A DNA stretch of 64,000 nucleotides, from positions 1-64,000 of the forward strand of contig NZ_OLMK01000077.1 of assembly GCF_900290235.1 (NCBI RefSeq). Direction: 5' to 3'. Under the pieces are notes generated by a model. It saw nothing but the letters and a program-made list of their open reading frames with translations, made no database searches and was not told the DNA's origin. Shown one piece after another: positions 49,826 through 59,184 of this stretch (position 1 is the stretch's first letter; the number at the start of each line of letters is the position of its first letter). Position numbers and translations under genes: made by a program. The DNA comes from Streptomyces sp. MA5143a. Its GTDB lineage: Bacteria; Actinomycetota; Actinomycetes; Streptomycetales; Streptomycetaceae.

Positions 49826-51067
49826 TCAGCGTCTGCCGCGCGGGTCGCCCAGCTCTCCCCGGAGCCGTTGCGCCCTGAGGACCAGTTCCAGCTCGAAGCG
49901 GCGGTCGGGGTCGTCGACCTCGTCGCCCCACAGTTCCCGGATCTGGCGCAGGCGGTAGCGGACGGTCTGGGGGTGGACGCCGAGGCGGGTGGCGACCTCA
50001 GGGGCTCCGCCCCTGGTCTCCAGCCAGGCGAGGAGGGTCTCGGCGAGGCGGCGCCCGTGGGTGGGGCCGCAGTGCGCGAGGGGCGCCAGGCAGCGTAAGG
50101 CCAGGTCGTCGATGAGTTCCTCCGGCTGGAGGAGGACCAGGGCCTCGGTGTGCTCGGTGCAGTGCAGCACCTCCCCGGCGGGCAGCAGCCGGCGTTCCAT
50201 CAGGCTCACCGCGGCCTCCGCCCAGCGCAGCGACTTCGCCGCCTCCGCCAGTGGCACCGGCGGCCCGATCGCGCCCGACCACCCCGCGAGGGCCCGGTGC
50301 AGGAGTTCGTGCCGCCCGGCGGCGTCCGGTTCGGGCACGACCATGCGGGGCTGCTCGTACTCCATGTCGAGCAGGACGCCCTGGCCGACGGCCGGGGCCA
50401 TGGCCTCGCGGGCGGGCCGCAGCAGGACGCCGACGGCGACCTTCTCGGGCAGGGGCCAGCCGATGCGGGCGGCGCGTTCGGTGAGCGCGTCCGCGGGGTC
50501 GCCCCGGTGGTGCTCGACGAGGAGCAGCTCCATGAGGCGCCGCTGGAGCCGGAGCCGTTCGCCGGCCTGCCGGGCCGCCGCCTCCGCGTAGCCGCGCACC
50601 GACTGGTCCACCAGCCCGTCCAGGTACTCGTATCCGGCGTCGACCAGCTCGTACATCGCGGGCGGCGGGATCTCCACGCGCTGGCCGATCTCGGCGAAGC
50701 GCCGCCAGGCGAGGCGTACGCCGAGGCGGTAGATCGCCTGGAGGGAGTCCAGGCTGCGGCCGTGCAGGCCCTCGCCCCGGCCGAACTCCTGGAACACACC
50801 GGGAGGCACCCGCGGGCGGCCCTCCGCGGTCTGGAGGTGCTGGACGAAGACCTCGATGGCGCGGCGGATGCCGATGAGGGCCATCGGCTCTCCGGAGTCG
50901 TCGAGGACGACCGGCAGATGGGGGTACTCGCGGCGGATCTCACCCAGGATCTCCTCGGCGAGGGCGGGTGCCTCGGCCATGGCGATCGCGGCGAACTCCC
51001 GCACCTGGTCACGTGGAACGTCGTGCCAGGCGGAGCGGACTGAGACGGTTCCCGGGCGCCCGGTCAC
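49826..51067 (-). CDS. PucR/CdaR-type helix-turn-helix regulator
   Basis: A 413-residue protein of the PucR family. The N-terminal region (EFAAIAMAEAPALAEEILGEIRREYPHL, and EFGRGEGLHGRSLDSLQAIYRLGVRLAWRRF) is a helical sensor-like domain common in Streptomyces. A middle GGDEF-like CdaR region follows, then the C-terminal HTH (LAETLLAWLETRGGAPEVATRLGVHPQTVRYRLRQIRELWGD). Its signal and target are unknown. It begins three bases after the stop of a small membrane-protein gene, so the two form an operon. Confidence 0.9.
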   Translation of the reverse strand: MTGRPGTVSVRSAWHDVPRDQVREFAAIAMAEAPALAEEILGEIRREYPHLPVVLDDSGEPMALIGIRRAIEVFVQHLQTAEGRPRVPPGVFQEFGRGEGLHGRSLDSLQAIYRLGVRLAWRRFAEIGQRVEIPPPAMYELVDAGYEYLDGLVDQSVRGYAEAAARQAGERLRLQRRLMELLLVEHHRGDPADALTERAARIGWPLPEKVAVGVLLRPAREAMAPAVGQGVLLDMEYEQPRMVVPEPDAAGRHELLHRALAGWSGAIGPPVPLAEAAKSLRWAEAAVSLMERRLLPAGEVLHCTEHTEALVLLQPEELIDDLALRCLAPLAHCGPTHGRRLAETLLAWLETRGGAPEVATRLGVHPQTVRYRLRQIRELWGDEVDDPDRRFELELVLRAQRLRGELGDPRGRR

Positions 51068-51070
51068 CCC

Positions 51071-51289
51071 TCAGCGCTCCTGACCGGCGTTCTCGTACGT
51101 GATGAGCGGGGTGTTCGGCTGGTCCGGGGTCGCCTCCAGCAGCGCGACGACACCGAACGCGGCCGCCACGGCGAGCGCGGCGGCGGCCACCATGGTGAGC
51201 GCGGCGGCGAGGGCACGCCGCGGAAGTCCCGTCGCCCGCGCGGAGGGCGGGTCCGGTGGCGTCTGGTGCGTGGTCTCGGCGTGCGACAT
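51071..51289 (-). CDS. Small single-pass membrane protein
   Basis: A 72-residue protein with a hydrophilic Pro/Thr-rich start and one membrane helix (ALAAALTMVAAAALAVAAAFGVVALL, about 25-50), ending TYENAGQER. The ATG at 51289 has only a weak AGG upstream. Its stop lies three bases before the PucR start, so it may be a membrane partner of that regulator. The family is not recognised. Confidence 0.65.
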   Translation of the reverse strand: MSHAETTHQTPPDPPSARATGLPRRALAAALTMVAAAALAVAAAFGVVALLEATPDQPNTPLITYENAGQER

Positions 51290-51581
51290 CGCAGGGTCAG
51301 CCTCTCGGTCGAAAGGTCGGCCCCACCCAGGGCACCCCGCACCCCGGGACCTCCTGACGGTCCCGGTACTCGTCCACCTCGCCGGGGGCATTCTGACGAC
51401 CCCTCAGCCGGTCGTCCGTCCCGGACACCGGCTCCGGCCCAGTGTCAGCAATGCATTGACACTGCGTCAAGACTCCGCCTACGGTTCCCGGCCCATACGT
51501 CACGCGCACCTTCCCCCTTGGCGTCCCCCCTTCCGAGACGCCTGCCCGAGTCGCACCTTCCAACGCCCCTGGAGTGCCCGG

Positions 51582-52559
51582 ATGCGCCGTACAGCCTCGC
51601 CCCTGTCCCTGGTCCTGCTGGGCCTCGGCACCTTCCTGCTGGTCCTCGCACCCCTGCTGGCCTGGTACGTGGAGCCACGGGCCGCGGTGAACCCGATCGA
51701 CATCGACACGACCGCCGTCTACACCGGCACGGGCAGCGTCTTCGACGTGGAGCAGGTGCGGACCGTACCGGACCAGAAGATCACCGTGACCCAGCGGGTA
51801 CGCGGCGATGTGGCCGAAAGCGAACGCAGCGGAGCGGCCGTGTGGGACGTGATCACCAGCGTCGACACGGAGAAGTCACTGCCGGCCGCCGACCCGCACG
51901 ACGCGCTGGACTTCAGCCCGCACCGCTGGGTCAGCGACCGCAGGACCAACCGGCCGGTGCACTGCTGCGAGGAGAAGCCGTACATCGAGGGCGAGGCGTA
52001 CCTGAAGTTCCCCTTCGACGTGCGGGAACGCTCCTACCGCTGGTGGGACAACACGCTCGGCGCGACGGTCACGCTCCACTACGAGGGCCGCAAGAAGATC
52101 CGCGGCTACGAGGGAATGCGTTTCACGGCGACCGTTCCGGCGACGAGGACGGGCACACGGCTGGTGCCCGGAGCCCTCGTCGACGAGCCGGGCCGGCCGC
52201 AGGTGCCGGCCGAGGAGTGGTACGCCAACCACGGCCTCGAACTCGTCGTCGACCAGGCCACGGGACGCGTGCTCTACGCGCGGACGGGGCCGCGCCGGAC
52301 CCTGCGGGCGCCCGGCGACACCGAGGACGCGGCGGTGCTGCTCGACAGCCGGAAGCTGGCGTTCACCGCCGAGACGCAGAAGTTCGCGGTGGAGCAGGCG
52401 GAGCGGGACAGCGGACTGCTGCGGCTGGTGGGGCGGACGTTGCCGATCGGTACCGCTGTGGTGGGGTTCGTCCTCGCCGTGACGGGTGGCGTTTTGGTGG
52501 TGCGCGGCAGGCGGCGCCCCGAAACGTCCGAGTCGCCCCAGGATCCGATCACGATATGA
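51582..52559 (+). CDS. DUF3068 (PorA-family-like) envelope protein
   Basis: A 325-residue protein with a membrane helix at each end (LSLVLLGLGTFLLVLAPLLAWYV near 8-30 and LPIGTAVVGFVLAVTGGVLVV near 290-310) and an extracytoplasmic beta-rich domain between them. The pattern WYVEPRAAVNPIDIDTTAVYTGTG and FPFDVRERSYRWWDNTLG is typical of DUF3068, found in actinobacteria next to envelope glycan genes. GGAG precedes the ATG. It opens the cell-surface operon, with 249 bases before the next gene. Confidence 0.85.
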   Translation: MRRTASPLSLVLLGLGTFLLVLAPLLAWYVEPRAAVNPIDIDTTAVYTGTGSVFDVEQVRTVPDQKITVTQRVRGDVAESERSGAAVWDVITSVDTEKSLPAADPHDALDFSPHRWVSDRRTNRPVHCCEEKPYIEGEAYLKFPFDVRERSYRWWDNTLGATVTLHYEGRKKIRGYEGMRFTATVPATRTGTRLVPGALVDEPGRPQVPAEEWYANHGLELVVDQATGRVLYARTGPRRTLRAPGDTEDAAVLLDSRKLAFTAETQKFAVEQAERDSGLLRLVGRTLPIGTAVVGFVLAVTGGVLVVRGRRRPETSESPQDPITI

Positions 52560-52808
52560 CAGGGCGTCAGTTCAACAAACCCCGGAAATTGTCACGTCGG
52601 TGAGTAGCAGCTTCGAAACTCTCGGCGAAAACTGTCCACCCCACCTGAGCACAGCCCACCCATACCTCGCTCCCGACCTCGCTCCCGCGCACCACGACCT
52701 GCCCGCCGCGACCGGACCGTCCCCCCACACGCCCCACCGGAACAACCCTCACAGCGAACCTCCTTCTCCCCCGCTGAGTTCCGCACCCCGAGACGAGTTG
52801 GAGCACCC

Positions 52809-53960
52809 ATGCCCCAGCACGTGCCGTTCTCGCTGGTCGACGCGTTCCCGCGCGGCGTCCGGCACGCCCCGGCGGGCGCCCCACCGCCACGCCGGATCGT
52901 TTTCCTCGCCCGCCGTGACCTCGGTAACCCGGCGGCGGGGGGCTCCGAGCTCCTCGTCCACCGGCTCGCCGAGGGCCTGACGGGGCTCGGCCACCAGGTC
53001 ACCCTGCTCTGCGGGGGCCCGGCGGCCCTGCGCGACTACCGGGTCGTGTCCGCGGGCGGCGACCTGAGCCACCACTTCCGGGCCAGAAGTGCCCTCGCCC
53101 GCCAGGTCGGCGACTGCGACCTGCTCGTCGAGGTGTGCAACGGCATGCCGTACCTGACACCGCTGTGGCATCGCGGGCCGACGCTGTGCCTGGTCAACCA
53201 TGTGCACACCGATCTGTGGCGGATGCGGTTCGGCGGAGCGCTGGCGCCCGCTGCCCGGCTCGGCAGAAGCCTCGAACACTGGGCGCTGACGGGCGCGCAG
53301 CGCGGCAACCTCGTGGTCGCCGTGTCCTCGTCCACGGAGACGGCGCTCCGCGCGATCGGCGTGGACGGCGAACGGATCCGGGTCGTCCACAACGGGGTCG
53401 AGGAGCCGGGGCCGCGTGCCGAACGGTCGCCCGAGCCGCTGTTCGTCGCCGTGGGACGGCTGGTCGAGTACAAGCGGATCGATCTGCTGCTGCGCCTGTG
53501 GGAGCGGGTCAGGCCCGTCACCGGCGGTCGGCTGGTCATCGTCGGCGACGGCCCCGAGCGGCAGCGGCTGGAGGCGATGGCCGGGCCCGGCGTCGAGTTC
53601 GCCGGGCATGTCTCCGAGGCCGAGAAGCACCGGCTGCTGTGCGCGGCCTGGTTGCTGCTGCACCCGTCCGCCGTGGAGGGGTGGGGGCTCGTCGTCACCG
53701 AGGCCGCGGTGCGGCAGACCCCGTCGGTCGCCTTCGACGTGCCGGGGCTGCGGGACTCCGTCGTGGACGGGGAGACCGGGGTGCTGGCCCGGGGGGAGTC
53801 GTCGTTCGCCGCGGCCTGGTGCGCGCTCGCGCTGTCGGCCGACCGGCGGGAGCTGATGGGGAGGGCGGCACGGGAACGGGCGGCGCACTTCCGGTGGGGC
53901 CGTACGGTGCGGCAGTTCCGGGCGGTCGCCGCGGAGGCGGTGCGGGGTGGGGGCTCTTGA
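52809..53960 (+). CDS. Family 4 glycosyltransferase
   Basis: A 383-residue GT4 (GT-B fold) enzyme. The N-terminal Rossmann domain has IVFLARRDLGNPAAGGSELLVHRLAEGLTGLGHQVTLL and LVNHVHTDLWRM. The C-terminal donor-binding domain has VVHNGVEEPG, FVAVGRLVEYKRIDLLL, GDGPERQRLE, and the donor motif HPSAVEGWGLVVTEAA (EGWG, Glu at about 284). It transfers a sugar from an NDP-sugar to an acceptor at the cytoplasmic face. Start ATG after GGAG. Its stop overlaps the next start (TTGA). Confidence 0.92.
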   Translation: MPQHVPFSLVDAFPRGVRHAPAGAPPPRRIVFLARRDLGNPAAGGSELLVHRLAEGLTGLGHQVTLLCGGPAALRDYRVVSAGGDLSHHFRARSALARQVGDCDLLVEVCNGMPYLTPLWHRGPTLCLVNHVHTDLWRMRFGGALAPAARLGRSLEHWALTGAQRGNLVVAVSSSTETALRAIGVDGERIRVVHNGVEEPGPRAERSPEPLFVAVGRLVEYKRIDLLLRLWERVRPVTGGRLVIVGDGPERQRLEAMAGPGVEFAGHVSEAEKHRLLCAAWLLLHPSAVEGWGLVVTEAAVRQTPSVAFDVPGLRDSVVDGETGVLARGESSFAAAWCALALSADRRELMGRAARERAAHFRWGRTVRQFRAVAAEAVRGGGS

Positions 53961-54703
53961 ACGCGCGACCGGGTGCTTGGAAGGATCCGTCCCTGCGGCG
54001 GTCCCTCGCCCTCTTCCGGGCCTTCATGAGGGAGCAGGACGACCCCGCGTCCTGCTACGCGCTGCTCGCCCGGGACGCCGTCGACCAGGTCGCGGCGTAC
54101 GGCGGGGCCCTGGAGGGCCGCACGGTCGTCGATGTCGGCGGGGGCAGCGGCTACTTCACGGAGGAGTTCCGGCGCCGCGGGGCGCACGCGTACCTCTTCG
54201 AGCCGGACCTCGCCGAGCTGGGGACGAAGCCGCCCGACGGGGCGGTGGTCGCCGACGGGTATCTGCTGCCGCTGGCCGACGGGGTCGCGGACGTCACGTT
54301 CTCGTCCAACGTGCTGGAGCACGTGGCGGATCCGCCGACGTTCCTCAGTGAGCTGGTGCGGGTGACCCGGCCCGACGGGCTGATCTATGTGTCGTTCACC
54401 AACTGGCTGTCCCCGTGGGGCGGCCACGAGTGGGCGCCCTGGCACTACCTGGGGGCGGAGCGGGCGCGGGCCCGCTATCGGCGCCGTACCGGGAAGGACG
54501 CCAAGCACACGCTCGGCGAGAACCTGTTCGCCGTGCACATCGGACGCACTCTGCGGCAGGTGCGCGCACGGGACGACGTGACGGTCGTGTCGGCGCGCTC
54601 CCGCTACTGGCCGTTTCTCGCGGAGACCGTCGTGAAGGCGCCGGGCCTGCGCGAGTTCGCCACCTGGAACCTCCTTCTCATCCTCCGGCGGTGTGCACCA
54701 TGA
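53957..54703 (+). CDS. SAM-dependent methyltransferase
   Basis: A 248-residue class I methyltransferase. The SAM site is VVDVGGGSGYFTEEFRRRG (about 55-73); VTFSSNVLEHVADPPTFLSELVRVTRPDGLIYVSFTNW holds motifs II and III. The TTG start overlaps the glycosyltransferase stop (TTGA), and the frame has no better start. Homologues beside AftD-like genes are thought to modify glycans or lipid acceptors, but the substrate is unknown. Confidence 0.88.
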   Translation: MNARPGAWKDPSLRRSLALFRAFMREQDDPASCYALLARDAVDQVAAYGGALEGRTVVDVGGGSGYFTEEFRRRGAHAYLFEPDLAELGTKPPDGAVVADGYLLPLADGVADVTFSSNVLEHVADPPTFLSELVRVTRPDGLIYVSFTNWLSPWGGHEWAPWHYLGAERARARYRRRTGKDAKHTLGENLFAVHIGRTLRQVRARDDVTVVSARSRYWPFLAETVVKAPGLREFATWNLLLILRRCAP

Positions 54704-57700
54704 CGAGCACGGTCCAGGCTCCACCTCCCGCGCCGGTGCGGCCGGCGGGCACGACGGGGCGGCCCCCCGAGGGGCGTCGGTCGCGCCGCTGGCTCCTGGG
54801 GTTCTGGGCCGTGGTCTTCGTGCTGCTGGTCCTCGCCCGGCCCGGGCGCCAGACCTTCGACACCAAGCTCGGGGTGACCACCGACCCCTGGCAGTTCGTG
54901 TCCGACCTCGGGCAGTTGTGGCACGACCGGGGCGGGTTCGGCGGGATCCAGGACCAGTACGTCGGCTATCTGTGGCCGATGCTGCCCTACTACGGGGTCA
55001 GCGATCTCGTCGGGCTGCCCGTGTGGCTCGCCGAGCGGCTGTGGATGTCGCTGATCGTGTCGGTGGCCTTCTGGGGCGCGCTGCGGCTGGCCGAACGGCT
55101 GAGGATCGGGAGCCCGGCATCGAGGCTGGTGGCGGCCGCCGCGTACGCGCTGTGGCCGGTGTTCACCACCGTCGTCGGGTCGACGTCGGCGGCCGCGCTG
55201 CCGGGGGCGTTCCTGCCGTGGGTGCTGCTGCCGCTGACGAACGAGCGGTACGGCGCACGGGTGGCCGCGCTGCGGTCGGCGCTGTTCGTCCCGTTCATGG
55301 GCGGGGTCAACGCCGCCTCGACCCTCGCCTCGCTGCTGCCCGTGGGCCTGTACCTGCTCAGCCGGCCGCCGGGACCACGCCGGCGGAGACTGATCCTCTG
55401 GTGGGTGCCGGGGGTGATCCTGGCGACCCTGTGGTGGGTGGTGCCGCTGCTGCTCCTCGGCCTCTACGGGGAGAACTTCCTGCCCTACGTGGAGACGTCG
55501 CAGACCACGACGGCCACCATGTCCGCCACCGAGGCGCTCCGGGGCGCCGGGAACTGGGTGGGCTATCTGCACTTCGGGGAGGCATGGCTGCCGGCCGGCT
55601 GGTCCGTGGCCGCGTCGGCGCTGGTGATCCTGTCGTCGGCGCTCGCGGCGGGCCTCGGCCTCGCCGGGCTGGCCCGGCGGGACCTGCCCGAGCGGCGCTG
55701 GCTGGTGCTGACCGTGCTGACGGTCGCCCTCGTCACGCTCGCCGGGTACGCGGGATCGTTCGGGGCGCCCTTCCACGGGGTCGTCCAGGACCTGCTGAAC
55801 GGGGCCCTCGTGCCCTTCCGGAACATCTACAAGTTCCAGACGGGGCTGGCGCTCGCCCTGGTCCTGGGACTCGCGCACCTCGTGGGCGTGGCCGCGCGGG
55901 AGCGCGGGGCCCGGCGGGTGCGGGGGCGCGGGTTCGCGCCGCTGGTCGCGGCCGTGGTCGTCCTGCCGGGGCTGCTGTGGCCGTACCTCAACGGGTCCGT
56001 GCTGCAACCGGGCTCGTTCCAGGAGCTGCCGAAGTACTGGCGGGCCACGGCCGACTGGCTGGAGAAGTACTCCCCGGACTCCCGGGCCCTGGTCGTGCCC
56101 GCCACCGCGCACGGCATCCACACCTGGGGCTCCACCATCGACCAGCCGCTGGACGTGCTCGCCGAGTCCCGCTGGGCGCAGCGCGACTACGTGCCCTTCG
56201 GCACGCCCGGCAACCGGCGCGCGATGGACGCCGTCGAGCAGGCGCTGCTGACGGGCGCCGAAGTGCCGGGGCTGGCCGACTACTTGAGCAGGGCGGGCCT
56301 GTACTACGTCGTCGTCCGCAACGACCTGGACCCCGACCAGATCGGATCCGTGCCCACCACCACCGTGAAGCGGACCCTGGAGCAGTCCGGGTACGAGCGG
56401 GTGAAGGGGCTCGGGCCGGTGATGACCGGCGGGGTGATCGCCGAGAACACCCCCTTGCAGGTGGAGGGGTTGTACGCGCGGCAGCGGGCCGTGGAGATCT
56501 ACCGGCCGGCCGAGGACGTGCCGCGTCCCGGGCAGGCCGGGCTGAAGGGGATCGCGGACACCGCCGTCGTGTCCGGCGGCCCGGAGTCGCTGCTGCCACT
56601 GGCCGCCGACCCGTCGATGCGGGACCGCGCGACCGTGCTGACCGGCGACAACCATCCCGGTCTCGGCACCCCGGCCGTGCAGGTGGTCGGCGACGGGCTG
56701 CGGCGCGCGGACACCCGCTTCGGCCTGGTCAACGCCAACACGTCGTACACGTACACGGCCGACGAGCGGAACCCCAGTGGGAGCGTGCAGGACGCGGGCG
56801 GGAAACCGCGGCAGATCCTCCCCCTGACGGGGCTCGGCCATCAGACGGTGGCGGAGCTGCGGGGCGCGAAGTCCGTCACCGCGTCGACGTCCGGCAACTG
56901 GCTGTTCCACCTCCCCCAGTTCGACCCGGTGAACGCCTTCGACGGCGACCCGGCGACGGCCTGGGCGGAGGGTGCGCCGGGGTCGGCCAACGGGCAGTGG
57001 CTGCGGATCGACTTCGAGGACGCGCAGGACCTCCCGTCCACGTTCGAGGTCACCCCGCTGCCGCAGGACGGGGTGCGGTCGGCGCCCACCCGGATCAAGG
57101 TGGAGACCGAGCGGGGCTCACGGTCGACGAACCTCCAGGCCGACGGCTCCACCCAGAGGGTCAGCGTCCGTCCGGGCGAGACGAACTGGCTGAAGATCAC
57201 GATCCTGGACTCGGCGGAGCGGCACACCGGGCTGGTCGGCGCGGGCTTCTCCGAGATCGAGATCCCCGGCGTCCAGGTGACCCGGACCCTGCGGCTGCCG
57301 ACGGACGCCCAGGGCCCCGACCACACGGGCGCCCCCGCCGAGGTGGTCTCGCTGCGCCGCGCCGCCGACCCCACCGGGCTCTCCCCGACGGGCACCGAAC
57401 CGGGGCTGCACCGCGTCTTCGGCACGACCACGGCGGGCACGTACGAGGTGAGGGCGAGCGCCGTGCCCGTGCCGGGCGCGGAGCTGGACAAGCTGCTGTA
57501 CGAGGTCGCCCCGGAGCAGGAGAACCGCATCACGGTGACCGCCGACTCCACCGCCTCCCTCGGGGCCGGGCTGTCGCCGCGCAATCTGACCGACGGGGAC
57601 CTGACCTCCGCGTGGATCGCGGGCGACGACCCGACGCTCCATCTGCGCTGGACGGGCAAGCAGCCCATCGGCTCGCTCGTGCTGGCCCCGGCGGGCGGTC

Positions 57701-59184
57701 TGTCCACCCGGGCGACCAAGGTCGCGATCAGCTCCCCGGACGGCGCGGCCGTCGCCGCCGTCGACGAGAACGGCTGGGTCCGCTTCGACCCGATCACCAC
57801 CGACCGCCTCGACATCACCGTCACCGAGACGGCCCGGCTCACCGTCCACAACCCCGTCGCCGGTGACGACCTGCGCCTCCCGGTCGGCCTGGTCGAGGCG
57901 TACATCCCGGCGCTCGCCCCCTACCGCACCGAGCAGCCCGCCCCGACCCTCGACGTCGACCTCCCGTGCGGCGAGGGCCCGGTCGTCGAGGTCGACGGCA
58001 AGCGGTACGAGACGAGCGCGAAGGGAACCGTACGGGACCTCACCGAGCGCCGCCCGCTGGACCTGACGCTCTGCCAGAACGACCGGCCCGACGCGGCGTT
58101 GGAGCTGGGCGCCGAGGACCGTCACACCGTCGACTCCGACGACTCGGGCGCCCTCGCCGTCACCGAGGTCACGCTGACCCGCGGCACGGTCACCGCGCCC
58201 GCCGCCACCGGACGCGACCTGCGGATACGGGACTGGCTGGGCGACCGCCGCGAGGTGACCGTCGGCGACGGCGCCGCCTCGTACCTCACCACGTACGAGA
58301 ACTACAACGACGGCTGGAAGGCCACCCTGAACGGCCGGGAGCTGACCCCGGTACGGCTCGACGGCTGGCAGCAGGGCTGGCGGATACCCGGCGGGTCGGG
58401 CGGCGCGGTCAAGCTGTCCTACGAGCCGTCCGTGACGTACGAGGCCGGGCTGATCGGCGCCGGGGTGGGCCTCGCGGCCCTCGTCGGGCTGGCGCTGTGG
58501 CGGCGCCGGGAGCCCAACCCGGACGCGCCGCAGCCGGCACCGCCGGCCCCCGGCCCGTGGCTCGGCACGGTCGCCCTCACCCTCGTCGGCATCGTGATCG
58601 CCGGCTTCCTCGCGCTACTCGTCCCGCTGCTGGCGCTCCTCGCCCGGACGCGGCACGCCCTGCTGGTGCCGATCGCGTTCCTCGCGCTCGCCGGGGCGGG
58701 CGTCGCGGCGGCGACCGGAGCGGGCGAGCCGGTGGCGGCGGACCAGGGCGCGTTCGGGCCGGTGGCCCAGCTGCTCGCCCTGCTGGGCCTGTTCGCGGCG
58801 CTGGTGAGCGTGGGGGCGGGAGCCGAGCCGTCCCCGGACCGGCCCGGCTCCACACGGGAGTTCCAGGTACCGCCGGGGGCGGAGGAGCCGACGGAGCCGT
58901 TGCCGCGGCGGACCCGGACCACCGGCCCCGCCGCGAGCCAGACGATCTCCGCGCGCGGACCCGGCGCCCCGTACCGGGAGCCGGACACGCCGACCCGCGG
59001 GATCCCCCTCATCAAGCCGAAGCGCGGGGCCGCAGCACCGGCGGACGGCGGGGGCGGTGCGGCCCCTGCGGGCGAGGCCGGCGCCGCGGGTGGTGCGGGC
59101 GCCGCGGGTGGTGCGGGCGCCGCGGGTCGTGCCGGCGCCGTGGACGACAACGACGGCGTCTCCGGGAGGGGCGAGCGGACATGA
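54700..59184 (+). CDS. AftD-like alpha-(1->3)-arabinofuranosyltransferase (DUF3367)
   Basis: A 1494-residue polytopic membrane glycosyltransferase of the GT-C type. Residues 25-480 hold about eleven helices; the first loop carries FDTKLGVTTDPWQFV, where the Asp likely binds the lipid-phosphate donor. The large extracytoplasmic part includes discoidin (F5/8 type C)-like domains (PVNAFDGDPATAWAEGAP near 750, and another near 960 around LTDGDLTSAWIAGDD). A final cluster of helices follows (about 1245-1380), then a Pro/Ala/Gly-rich tail (AAGGAGAAGG repeats). AftD in mycobacteria adds arabinose from decaprenyl-phosphoarabinose to arabinan. Streptomyces have no mycolyl-arabinogalactan, so the acceptor here is unknown. 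Confidence 0.9.
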   Translation: MTSTVQAPPPAPVRPAGTTGRPPEGRRSRRWLLGFWAVVFVLLVLARPGRQTFDTKLGVTTDPWQFVSDLGQLWHDRGGFGGIQDQYVGYLWPMLPYYGVSDLVGLPVWLAERLWMSLIVSVAFWGALRLAERLRIGSPASRLVAAAAYALWPVFTTVVGSTSAAALPGAFLPWVLLPLTNERYGARVAALRSALFVPFMGGVNAASTLASLLPVGLYLLSRPPGPRRRRLILWWVPGVILATLWWVVPLLLLGLYGENFLPYVETSQTTTATMSATEALRGAGNWVGYLHFGEAWLPAGWSVAASALVILSSALAAGLGLAGLARRDLPERRWLVLTVLTVALVTLAGYAGSFGAPFHGVVQDLLNGALVPFRNIYKFQTGLALALVLGLAHLVGVAARERGARRVRGRGFAPLVAAVVVLPGLLWPYLNGSVLQPGSFQELPKYWRATADWLEKYSPDSRALVVPATAHGIHTWGSTIDQPLDVLAESRWAQRDYVPFGTPGNRRAMDAVEQALLTGAEVPGLADYLSRAGLYYVVVRNDLDPDQIGSVPTTTVKRTLEQSGYERVKGLGPVMTGGVIAENTPLQVEGLYARQRAVEIYRPAEDVPRPGQAGLKGIADTAVVSGGPESLLPLAADPSMRDRATVLTGDNHPGLGTPAVQVVGDGLRRADTRFGLVNANTSYTYTADERNPSGSVQDAGGKPRQILPLTGLGHQTVAELRGAKSVTASTSGNWLFHLPQFDPVNAFDGDPATAWAEGAPGSANGQWLRIDFEDAQDLPSTFEVTPLPQDGVRSAPTRIKVETERGSRSTNLQADGSTQRVSVRPGETNWLKITILDSAERHTGLVGAGFSEIEIPGVQVTRTLRLPTDAQGPDHTGAPAEVVSLRRAADPTGLSPTGTEPGLHRVFGTTTAGTYEVRASAVPVPGAELDKLLYEVAPEQENRITVTADSTASLGAGLSPRNLTDGDLTSAWIAGDDPTLHLRWTGKQPIGSLVLAPAGGLSTRATKVAISSPDGAAVAAVDENGWVRFDPITTDRLDITVTETARLTVHNPVAGDDLRLPVGLVEAYIPALAPYRTEQPAPTLDVDLPCGEGPVVEVDGKRYETSAKGTVRDLTERRPLDLTLCQNDRPDAALELGAEDRHTVDSDDSGALAVTEVTLTRGTVTAPAATGRDLRIRDWLGDRREVTVGDGAASYLTTYENYNDGWKATLNGRELTPVRLDGWQQGWRIPGGSGGAVKLSYEPSVTYEAGLIGAGVGLAALVGLALWRRREPNPDAPQPAPPAPGPWLGTVALTLVGIVIAGFLALLVPLLALLARTRHALLVPIAFLALAGAGVAAATGAGEPVAADQGAFGPVAQLLALLGLFAALVSVGAGAEPSPDRPGSTREFQVPPGAEEPTEPLPRRTRTTGPAASQTISARGPGAPYREPDTPTRGIPLIKPKRGAAAPADGGGGAAPAGEAGAAGGAGAAGGAGAAGRAGAVDDNDGVSGRGERT